DNA from: an uncultured Riemerella sp.
GTDB lineage: Bacteria; Bacteroidota; Bacteroidia; Flavobacteriales; Weeksellaceae
Assembly (NCBI GenBank): GCA_938037185.1
Contig: CALHQK010000149.1
Coordinates: forward strand, 1-12,490
DNA length: 12,490 bases
Direction: 5' to 3'
In this document: in pieces, positions 6,475 through 12,490 of the stretch
Layout: each line of letters starts with the position of its first letter
Position numbering within the stretch: the first letter of the stretch is position 1
Notes under the pieces: model-generated
Seen by the model: only the letters and a program-made list of their open reading frames with translations
Database searches by the model: none
What the model was told of the DNA's origin: nothing
Translations under genes and position numbers: made by a program

Positions 6475-7581
6475 ATGGTAAAAAAAATACTCATTTCTGT
6501 ATTATTCAGCATTTCGGTGATGGGATTTGCTCAAAAAAATCCATTGAAATACAAGATTGATTCTATCAATCAGAAAAAATGGGATTCTACCGCAGTTAAT
6601 TTGGACAGTCTGAACACTCCCAAGCTGGTAAAACTGGACATAAAAAAGAAGGATACCATTATCCTTAGAAATCAGGAGGATAAGCAGGGAGAACTTCCTG
6701 TGACGCCATTTTTACTGATGAATACTTATCGTGAGAGGTCTTGGTTCTTCTATGGACAGAACAACTTGATTTTCAATCAGTCTTCCTATTCCAACTGGAA
6801 CACGGGGGGAGATAACAGCATTGGTATTATTGGTAGGATAGATTATTCATTGATTTACAAAAATGGAAAGCATTTTTGGGATACTCATGCGAAGATGGGC
6901 TATGGAATGGTTTCTGACAGAAAAGAAGAACTCAGAAAAACGGAAGATTACCTCAATGTTTCTTCTGACTATGGCTATGATTTGGGTAGTCAGTATTATC
7001 TTTCCACAGGTTTCCAGTTCTTGTCTCAGTTTTCAGCGGGATACTATTATTCTTCTGGGAAGAAAGTGAAATTCGAGGATAGAATTTCGCGATTTATGGC
7101 ACCAGGGTATTTGAATGTCGGTCTTGGGGTTCTGTATAATCCGAAGGAGAATTTCCAAGTGATACTCAGACCTATCAATGCTAAACTGACTTTCGTGCTG
7201 GATAAACACCTTCAGAAAAAAGGAAAATACGGACTGGAACACGATGGGCAGAGCATAAAAACCGAAATGGGAGCCATGCTCAATGTAATTCATCGTTGGA
7301 AGATTTATAAGGATATTTATTTTACCAATCAGCTGAATTTGTTCAGCAGTTACACTTCACACCCTGAAAGAGTAGATATCGCCTATACAGGGACATTGAG
7401 CTTGAAATTTAACAAATTCATAACTACTACATTTAATATTGATTTGGTCTACGACCACGACCAAGTGCAGAAAATCCAAATGAAGCAGGTTTTGGGTGTG
7501 GGTATTTACTATAAATTAGGAGTAGAAAACAAAGAAAAAAACATCAGAAAAGATAAAATAAATAAAGTAAAACCTTTCTAA
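6475..7581 (+). CDS. DUF3078 family outer-membrane beta-barrel-like protein
   Basis: The 368-residue protein begins with a clear type I signal peptide (MVKKILISVLFSISVMGFAQ, cleavage near residue 20), so it is exported. After a Lys/Asp-rich linker (about 25-75), the body from residue 85 consists of alternating polar and hydrophobic strands rich in aromatic residues, as in outer-membrane barrels. NQSSYSNWNTGGDNSIG (101-117) is the hallmark segment of DUF3078, a family known mainly from Bacteroidota and of unknown function. Later strands such as YDLGSQYYLSTGFQFLSQF, and FITTTFNIDLVYDHD near the end, fit the same fold. The start is fixed by the signal peptide; an in-frame stop at 6451-6453 excludes a longer form. 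It is the first gene of the rightward operon and its stop lies one base before the mutL ATG, so translation of the two is probably coupled. Function is unknown; a porin-like or structural envelope role is only inference. Confidence 0.85.
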   Translation: MVKKILISVLFSISVMGFAQKNPLKYKIDSINQKKWDSTAVNLDSLNTPKLVKLDIKKKDTIILRNQEDKQGELPVTPFLLMNTYRERSWFFYGQNNLIFNQSSYSNWNTGGDNSIGIIGRIDYSLIYKNGKHFWDTHAKMGYGMVSDRKEELRKTEDYLNVSSDYGYDLGSQYYLSTGFQFLSQFSAGYYYSSGKKVKFEDRISRFMAPGYLNVGLGVLYNPKENFQVILRPINAKLTFVLDKHLQKKGKYGLEHDGQSIKTEMGAMLNVIHRWKIYKDIYFTNQLNLFSSYTSHPERVDIAYTGTLSLKFNKFITTTFNIDLVYDHDQVQKIQMKQVLGVGIYYKLGVENKEKNIRKDKINKVKPF

Positions 7582-7582
7582 A

Positions 7583-9346
7583 ATGTCAGATATTATTCAG
7601 CTTTTGCCAGACTATGTTGCCAACCAGATTGCAGCGGGAGAAGTGGTGCAGAGACCTGCTTCCGTGGTCAAAGAATTGCTGGAAAATGCCATAGATGCAA
7701 AGGCTAGTAAGGTGGAACTTATCATAAGGGACGCTGGAAAAAATCTGATACAGGTGGTAGATGACGGAATAGGAATGTCCGAAACCGATGCTAGAATGGC
7801 CTTTGAAAGGCATGCAACTTCTAAAATCCGAACTACGGAGGATATTTTTAAAATATCGAGCAAGGGATTTAGGGGAGAGGCTCTAGCATCCATAGCGGCG
7901 GTGGCGCAGGTGGAACTGAGGACTAAAAAACAAAATGCTGAAATAGGGACAAACATCTACATAGAAGGGGGAGAGCTAGAATTTCAAGAGCCTATTCAGA
8001 CTGCTGAGGGCTCTAATTTTTTGGTAAAAAACTTGTTCTACAATGTTCCTGCAAGGAGAAAATTTTTGAAGAAGGACAATGTAGAATTTCGGCATATTAT
8101 AGATGAATTTCATCGTGTGGCGCTGGCGCATGAGCAGATAGAATTTTCGCTTTATCATAATGATGAAGAGATTTTTAAGCTCAGAAAGGCAAATTTGTCC
8201 CAGAGAATAGTAGATATTTTTGGGCGAAAACTCCAGCCGCTGCTGGTTCCTGTGAAGGAAGATTTGGGCTGGGTGAAATTGGATGGATTTGTCGCAAAAC
8301 CAGAAGGAGCGAAGAAAACCAGAGGCGAGCAGTTTTTCTTTGTCAATGGAAGGTTTTTCAGAAGTGCTTATTTTAATCGTGCTGTTCAGGAGGCTTTCGA
8401 GGGACTGCTGGCACCGGCTTATATTCCGACATTTTTCCTGTATCTGGAGCTTGACCCAGAAAAAATAGATGTCAATATCCACCCACAGAAAACGGAAGTG
8501 AAATTCGAGGATGAGCACCTTATTTACGCTTTGATTCGTTCCACGGTTAAGCGTTCTTTGGGGATTTATAACATCGCACCTTCGCTGGATTTTGACCGAG
8601 ACCCGCAGAAAGATATTTTCGATGGCATTTCGCAGAAAAGCCCTAAATCACACTGTTTTCCCGAAATAAAAGTAGATAGAAGCTACAATCCTTTCGAAGA
8701 GGAAAAAAGAGCGTTTTCTAAAACTGTGAATATCGCGGAAGTATATCAGCAGAATAATTCTGCTCCATCAAAAATCAATGATTTATTCGAAGATGAAGAT
8801 TTTGATGAAGATTTAATGCGGCTTCCCAACGGATATTGGCTCTACAACCGCGGCGAAAAAACCCTTATGATGGACATCGGCAGAGTGCATAGAGTAGTTT
8901 TGGCTCATCACAAAAAACCTATTATCAAAGGAAAAAACGGAAATGCACTGTTATTTTCATTAGAATATCACCTCAATGAAATGGAAAAAATAAAATATAA
9001 TTCCATCAAAAAATACCTGCCTGATTTGGGATTTGATATTATTTTAGACCAAGACAATATTTTGAAAATCAATGCTATTCCAGAGGGATTAAACGAAACA
9101 AAAGTAATTGTATTTTTGGAGAAAATTTTTGAAATATTAGATTATAAAACAGAAGAAGAATTTATGGCTTACTACGAGGAACAATGGACAAAAATACAAT
9201 CTAAATCCAAGTTTGATTTCCTCTTTAAACCCGATGTAGAAAGCCTTCTGAAAGAATTTACCAATATCGGATTCCCTGAATATACATCCGAAGGAAAGAG
9301 ATGTTTTATAGAACTACCTATCAATGAATTAAAAAACAAATTTTAA
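7583..9346 (+). CDS. mutL: DNA mismatch repair protein MutL, with unusual C-terminal domain
   Basis: MutL couples MutS mismatch recognition to downstream repair steps. The N-terminal GHKL ATPase domain is intact: IAAGEVVQRPASVVKELLEN (16-35) with catalytic E31 and metal-binding N35, DDGIGM (60-65), RHATSKI (76-82) and GFRGEALASIA (95-105). FFFVNGRFF (about 249-257) and the HPQKTEVKFED segment (about 308-318) close the transducer domain. An acidic linker (FEDEDFDEDLM) leads to the dimerisation domain (about 415-587). Where endonuclease-type MutL proteins have DQHAxxER, this protein reads DIGRVHRV (431-438), and the terminal CPHGRP-like motif is replaced by TSEGKR (568-573). The length, 587 residues, is normal and the reading frame is clean, so this looks like a lineage variant and not decay. 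The ATG follows the DUF3078 stop by one base; the rhomboid gene starts 3 bases after the stop. Confidence 0.96.
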   Translation: MSDIIQLLPDYVANQIAAGEVVQRPASVVKELLENAIDAKASKVELIIRDAGKNLIQVVDDGIGMSETDARMAFERHATSKIRTTEDIFKISSKGFRGEALASIAAVAQVELRTKKQNAEIGTNIYIEGGELEFQEPIQTAEGSNFLVKNLFYNVPARRKFLKKDNVEFRHIIDEFHRVALAHEQIEFSLYHNDEEIFKLRKANLSQRIVDIFGRKLQPLLVPVKEDLGWVKLDGFVAKPEGAKKTRGEQFFFVNGRFFRSAYFNRAVQEAFEGLLAPAYIPTFFLYLELDPEKIDVNIHPQKTEVKFEDEHLIYALIRSTVKRSLGIYNIAPSLDFDRDPQKDIFDGISQKSPKSHCFPEIKVDRSYNPFEEEKRAFSKTVNIAEVYQQNNSAPSKINDLFEDEDFDEDLMRLPNGYWLYNRGEKTLMMDIGRVHRVVLAHHKKPIIKGKNGNALLFSLEYHLNEMEKIKYNSIKKYLPDLGFDIILDQDNILKINAIPEGLNETKVIVFLEKIFEILDYKTEEEFMAYYEEQWTKIQSKSKFDFLFKPDVESLLKEFTNIGFPEYTSEGKRCFIELPINELKNKF

Positions 9347-9349
9347 AAA

Positions 9350-10069
9350 ATGTTCAATCATATCGCACCTGTTACCAGAAATATTATCGGAGCTAATATT
9401 ATCTTATTTATCATTTCTGAATATTTTTTCCCAGAACTGAAGTTTCTTTTATCCGCATACCTGCCCTCCTCTCCCAACTTCCACTCGTGGCAGGTTATCA
9501 CGCATATGTTTATGCATGGTTCGCTGATGCATTTGGTTTTCAATATGTTTACTCTTTTCAGCTTTGGAAATATTTTGGAACTTACTCTGGGGCAGAGACA
9601 ATATCTTATTTTGTATTTTCTGTCTGGTATAGGAGCTTTTGTTTTGTTTAATTTTTGGAATTATTACCAAGTATATCAAATCTCGCAAGTCCTCATCGAA
9701 GAAGGTGCCGATATCAGGGAGATTTATTTAAATTCTGATTTTAGTAATTTTAAACTTATGAATTCTTCCGAAGCCGCTCTTACCCTGCAGCAGCATCTTT
9801 CAGCGCCTATGCTGGGGGCTTCTGGGGCTGTTTTCGGCATCGTTGCTGGATTTTCTACACTTTTTCCGAACTCAGAAATTTTTATGATGTTCATTCCTTT
9901 TCCCATTAAAGCAAAATACCTGTTCCCAATAGTGGTCTTAATTTATTTATTTCTGGGAATAAGGCAGTTAGACGGAGACAATATTGCTCATTTTGCTCAT
10001 GTAGGCGGTGCTTTGGTGGGCTGGATAATGATGAAAAACTGGAAAAACAACAGAAACAGAATTACTTAA
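9350..10069 (+). CDS. Rhomboid-family intramembrane serine protease
   Basis: Rhomboids cut substrate proteins within the membrane. The 239-residue protein has about six hydrophobic segments and both catalytic motifs: GASGAVFG (156-163) with nucleophile S158, and HFAHVGGALVGW (214-225) with H217 as the catalytic histidine. HMFMHGSLMHLVFNM (52-66) gives the conserved H61 and N65 of the oxyanion region, equivalent to H150 and N154 of E. coli GlpG. A loop of about 45 residues (104-150) lies before the catalytic serine helix, longer than in GlpG but common in Bacteroidota members. There is no added cytosolic domain. It starts 3 bases after mutL and its stop overlaps the next start by one base (TAATG), so it is translationally coupled to the EEP gene. 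The substrate is unknown. The enzyme is very likely active on motif grounds. Confidence 0.95.
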   Translation: MFNHIAPVTRNIIGANIILFIISEYFFPELKFLLSAYLPSSPNFHSWQVITHMFMHGSLMHLVFNMFTLFSFGNILELTLGQRQYLILYFLSGIGAFVLFNFWNYYQVYQISQVLIEEGADIREIYLNSDFSNFKLMNSSEAALTLQQHLSAPMLGASGAVFGIVAGFSTLFPNSEIFMMFIPFPIKAKYLFPIVVLIYLFLGIRQLDGDNIAHFAHVGGALVGWIMMKNWKNNRNRIT

Positions 10070-11040
10070 TGTCCATCATAAGATTTATTTTATTTCTAAT
10101 CCATTTGGCTGTTTTATTTCTCCTATTGGGAACTAAGCTGAATGCCCACATCCCGCCAAAACGGGCAGGATGGCTCAATCTGCTGTCCCTCGGCTTCCCT
10201 ATTCTGCTAATTTTTTATTTTATTCTAAGTATTTTCTGGCTGATAACTTTTAAGAAAAGAGGAATTATTTTTCTGCTTGGCTGGATTTTTCTCCTAACGC
10301 CCACCCAAAGATGGCTTAATTATTCCTCCCCAAAGGAAAAACCTATTGATTTTAAGCTGATTTGCTATAACACAAAGGGAATCGGTGATGAAAAAGCAGC
10401 GTTTCTCAACCACGAAGAAGCCGATATTCTAATGCTTCAGGAAGCGGGAGGCGATAGCAAAATGAAACTTTCCAATTTCAAGTATGATACTCATACACAA
10501 CTGATTAGCATTTATTCTAAATTCCCTATTATCAACCAAAAAGTTATTCCATTAACAGATATCGGAGCAGCACAATATGCTGATATTCAGATAAAAGATA
10601 AAACTATCCGATTTATTAATATTTATCTGAGTCCATTTAAATTAGACAAAAGCATGGTAAGACTATCTAAAAGCGTGGAAATAAACGAAATAAAAGCTAA
10701 ATCCTTGGTTTCCAAACTGATTCCTGTTTTTAAAATTCATCAAAAACAAATCGAAAAAATTAAACCAATTATTGAAAACTCGCCTTACCCTGTTATTGTC
10801 GCTGGTGATTTCAATGCTGTTCCTAATTCTTACGAATACTTTCAACTCTCTGAAAATCTGATAGATTCATTTTTAGAAGCAGGAACAGGGAGCGGAACGA
10901 GTTTTCATGATTACAAGTTTCCTATACGGATAGATTATGTTTTTTCTTCGGAAAATATTATTCCGATAAATCATAAAACCAATCGGGAAGTAACACTATC
11001 TGACCACTACCCTATTTACGCAGAATTTCACCTAAAATAA
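10069..11040 (+). CDS. Membrane-anchored endonuclease/exonuclease/phosphatase (EEP) family protein
   Basis: Three hydrophobic segments (about 3-24, 36-60 and 65-78) precede an EEP domain (about 93-323), so the protein is a polytopic inner-membrane protein with a catalytic domain on one face. The EEP active-site set is visible: ICYN (N101), DILMLQE (E125), VIVAGDFNAVP (D247, N249), RIDYVF (D289) and LSDHYPIYAEF (D312, H313). The position of DNase I His134 is Y185 (FINIYLSP), similar to Tyr109 of exonuclease III. The family hydrolyses phosphodiesters or phosphomonoesters of DNA, inositol phosphates or lipids, and the substrate cannot be told from sequence. The membrane anchor argues against a plain DNA-repair nuclease and for a lipid or envelope substrate (inference). 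The ATG overlaps the rhomboid stop by one base, and pcm follows after 10 bases. This rhomboid-EEP pairing recurs downstream of mutL in related bacteria as far as I recall. Confidence 0.9.
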   Translation: MSIIRFILFLIHLAVLFLLLGTKLNAHIPPKRAGWLNLLSLGFPILLIFYFILSIFWLITFKKRGIIFLLGWIFLLTPTQRWLNYSSPKEKPIDFKLICYNTKGIGDEKAAFLNHEEADILMLQEAGGDSKMKLSNFKYDTHTQLISIYSKFPIINQKVIPLTDIGAAQYADIQIKDKTIRFINIYLSPFKLDKSMVRLSKSVEINEIKAKSLVSKLIPVFKIHQKQIEKIKPIIENSPYPVIVAGDFNAVPNSYEYFQLSENLIDSFLEAGTGSGTSFHDYKFPIRIDYVFSSENIIPINHKTNREVTLSDHYPIYAEFHLK

Positions 11041-11050
11041 AAATATCAGT

Positions 11051-11701
11051 ATGAAAGATTCTTTTGTTCATAAAGGAAAAAGGCGGATTTTAATAGAATA
11101 TCTTAAAAATAAAATCGGCATCAAAAGTGCAGAAGTTTTAGATGCCATCAACCAAGTCCCCCGCCATCTTTTTTTGGAAAGTGTTTTTGAAGATTTTGCT
11201 TACGAAGAGCGGGCTTTTCCCATTGCTGCAGGACAGACTATTTCGCATCCTTCTACTGTGGCAGAACAGACTGAACTTCTGAATGTTATCCCAACGGATA
11301 AAATTCTGGAAATAGGCACAGGAAGCGGCTATCAAACGGCGATTTTGGTTGCCATGGGAGCCAGAGTTTACACCATAGAAAGACAGAAAGATTTGTTTGA
11401 TTTTTCGAATAAAATCTTAGCAAAAATTCATCTCCGCCCGAAATTTCAAAGTTTTGGAGATGGATTTGCTGGGCTTCCCTCTTTTGCTCCTTTTGACAAA
11501 ATTCTCGTTACCTGCGGTGCAGAAGAACTTCCTGTGGAGCTTCTCCGCCAGCTGAAAATAGGCGGACTGCTCGTTATTCCTCTTGGCAAAGGCGAAGAGC
11601 AAATATTGACAAGATTTACCAAAATTTCTGAAAACAAAGTAGAAAAAGAAGAGTTCGGGCTGTACAAGTTTGTCCCCATGCTCGGAGATACCAATAAATA
11701 A
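11051..11701 (+). CDS. pcm: Protein-L-isoaspartate O-methyltransferase
   Basis: PCMT methylates abnormal L-isoaspartyl residues in aged proteins using S-adenosylmethionine, starting their repair. The 216 residues show the family order: an N-terminal helix region with VLDAINQVPRHLFL (29-42), AFPIAAGQTISHPSTVAEQT (55-74), the SAM-binding glycine loop LEIGTGSGYQTAIL (86-99), the acidic ribose-binding E110 after VYTIE, and GGLLVIPLG in the last third. The substrate loop reads ISHPST where E. coli and many others have ISQPYI; a histidine there is tolerated in the family. The length is normal. It is the last gene of the rightward operon, 10 bases after the EEP gene, and the terminator hairpin begins at its final stop base. 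Protein repair beside DNA mismatch repair is a loose theme; I see no direct mechanistic link. Confidence 0.95.
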   Translation: MKDSFVHKGKRRILIEYLKNKIGIKSAEVLDAINQVPRHLFLESVFEDFAYEERAFPIAAGQTISHPSTVAEQTELLNVIPTDKILEIGTGSGYQTAILVAMGARVYTIERQKDLFDFSNKILAKIHLRPKFQSFGDGFAGLPSFAPFDKILVTCGAEELPVELLRQLKIGGLLVIPLGKGEEQILTRFTKISENKVEKEEFGLYKFVPMLGDTNK

Positions 11702-11731
11702 AAACCTCCATTCAAAATGAATGGAGGTTTT
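11701..11731. terminator. Bidirectional intrinsic terminator between convergent pcm and M16 peptidase genes
   Basis: A perfect 14-bp stem (AAAACCTCCATTCA / TGAATGGAGGTTTT) encloses a 3-base AAA loop. The stem is flanked by A-runs on the left and T-runs on the right, so each strand yields a GC-containing hairpin followed by a T-tract. It lies between two stop codons (11701 and 11743) and can end transcription from both sides. Confidence 0.93.
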
Positions 11732-11740
11732 TGGCTTTAA

Positions 11741-12490
11741 TTAATATCCGAAAATTTCTTCGAGGCTTACCTCTACGAATTCTCCCATTTTGCTGATAGC
11801 TGCCATATCAAGGTTTTCTTTCTTCCCTATGATAGCCGTATTGTAGCTTATCGGCTTTATCTTTTGGTTGTAGAAATTGGTCAGCTTCGCCAAATCTAGA
11901 TTTTGGATTTCAGCATAGACATCTTTACGAATATCGTGGTTAAAGCCTAATTTCTGCGTTGCCAGATAGTTGAAATAGATATTCTGTTTAGTCAGTCTCT
12001 GTGATGCTATCTGCTTGAGCGAAGAGTTTTTAGCATTGTCAAACTGCGCTGGTATCTGCGGAAGATTTGCCATCAGTCCGTTCATCGCTTCTATGGCTTG
12101 TCCCAGCTTGTTCGCCTGTGTTCCTATGTAGTTTACCACATAGTCATGCTTTCCTTTTTCGCCAGAGCGGGAATAGTTCACATACGCAGAATAAGCTAAA
12201 GAACGAGCTTCACGGATTTCCTGAAACACGATAGATGAAAGCCCAGAACCGAAATACTCATTGAAAACGCTGGATTTCCCAAAGTCCTTCAGGTCTACGG
12301 TTTCGCCTCTTCCTACTTTGCTCATTTCCACCTGCACCATATCATAGTTTGTGAAATATACTTTTCCGTCTGTGCTCGGCTCAGCATAGATTTTAGCCGC
12401 AGGAAGGTCGTATTTCGCATTAGATTTTTTGATAATCGGGCTTAGGTTTTTCTTGAATTTCTCCAAATCTTTTCCGTAGAAAAATACTTC
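11741..12490 (-). CDS. M16-family (insulinase-like) metallopeptidase, C-terminal part, cut by the window edge
   Basis: The frame is open through base 12490, so only the last 249 residues are visible and the true start lies outside the window. The fragment begins EVFFYGKDLEKFKK. The recognisable block is SGLSSIVFQEIREARSLAYS, matching the GGMSSRLFxExREKxGLAYS segment of M16 domains, followed by a helical region ending in EVSLEEIFGY. No HxxEH zinc motif is present here, as expected for the non-catalytic C-terminal half of two-domain M16 peptidases, which in Bacteroidota are usually over 900 residues and exported to the periplasm. The catalytic half should lie beyond the right edge. The gene converges on pcm and shares its terminator. 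No leucine codon near 12464 should be taken as a start, because the upstream codons are in frame and family-like. Confidence 0.88.
   Translation of the reverse strand, partial: EVFFYGKDLEKFKKNLSPIIKKSNAKYDLPAAKIYAEPSTDGKVYFTNYDMVQVEMSKVGRGETVDLKDFGKSSVFNEYFGSGLSSIVFQEIREARSLAYSAYVNYSRSGEKGKHDYVVNYIGTQANKLGQAIEAMNGLMANLPQIPAQFDNAKNSSLKQIASQRLTKQNIYFNYLATQKLGFNHDIRKDVYAEIQNLDLAKLTNFYNQKIKPISYNTAIIGKKENLDMAAISKMGEFVEVSLEEIFGY

Noticed and set aside
7976..8518. A 180-codon open frame antisense to mutL.
   Set aside because: It lies wholly opposite the conserved MutL transducer region, has no recognisable domain or promoter, and is explained by codon bias of the real gene.
12464..12466. Possible TTG start for the M16 peptidase fragment.
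   Set aside because: The frame stays open to the window edge with family-like residues (EVFFYGKD) upstream, so this is an internal leucine.
1..12490. Mobile element, defence island, CRISPR array or tRNA gene.
   Set aside because: No transposase, integrase, regular direct repeats with spacers, terminal inverted repeats or tRNA-like cloverleaf were seen; coding density is high and gene content mostly housekeeping.

Overview
The window looks like a chromosomal segment of a Bacteroidota bacterium, most likely a flavobacterium of the Chryseobacterium/Elizabethkingia/Riemerella group (Weeksellaceae). The signs are a moderately AT-rich composition, no Shine-Dalgarno sequences, promoter-like TAnnTTTG boxes, a DUF3078 outer-membrane protein, a DksA-like protein with a degenerate zinc finger, a two-domain M16 peptidase, and a mutL-rhomboid-EEP gene order typical of the phylum. 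The genus is inferred from protein flavour and was not tested by a search. It is nearly all coding; no gap between genes exceeds about 120 bases. I see no tRNA, rRNA, CRISPR, insertion sequence or prophage.

Left arm (1-6357, all minus strand, read from 6357 towards 1): ileS (isoleucyl-tRNA synthetase, type 2), a DksA/TraR-type transcription factor, a small unknown lipoprotein, lspA (lipoprotein signal peptidase), a GT2-like glycosyltransferase, and the start of a SanA/YdcF-family envelope protein that runs off the left edge. The ileS-dksA-lspA core looks ancestral. The lipoprotein and glycosyltransferase genes are visibly more AT-rich than their neighbours and look like later additions. A perfect RNA hairpin lies between dksA and the lipoprotein gene.

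Divergent intergenic region (6358-6474): it holds a very good Bacteroidota promoter (TTTG, 19 bases, TACTTTTG) reading right, a second tandem TAnnTTTG box, and a weak candidate reading left into ileS.

Right arm (6475-11701, all plus strand): DUF3078 outer-membrane protein, mutL, rhomboid protease, a membrane-anchored endonuclease/exonuclease/phosphatase (EEP) protein, and pcm (protein-L-isoaspartate methyltransferase). Gaps are 1, 3, -1 and 10 bases, so this is one tightly packed operon. It ends in a 14-bp stem hairpin that also serves the convergent M16 peptidase gene, whose C-terminal 249 residues enter from the right edge.

Most genes are housekeeping. The points that stand out are at motif level: IleRS has GIHH in place of the HIGH signature, a swap associated with strong mupirocin resistance; MutL has lost the recognisable endonuclease motifs of its C-terminal domain; and the DksA-like protein keeps one of four zinc cysteines. 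I found no convincing undescribed multi-gene system.
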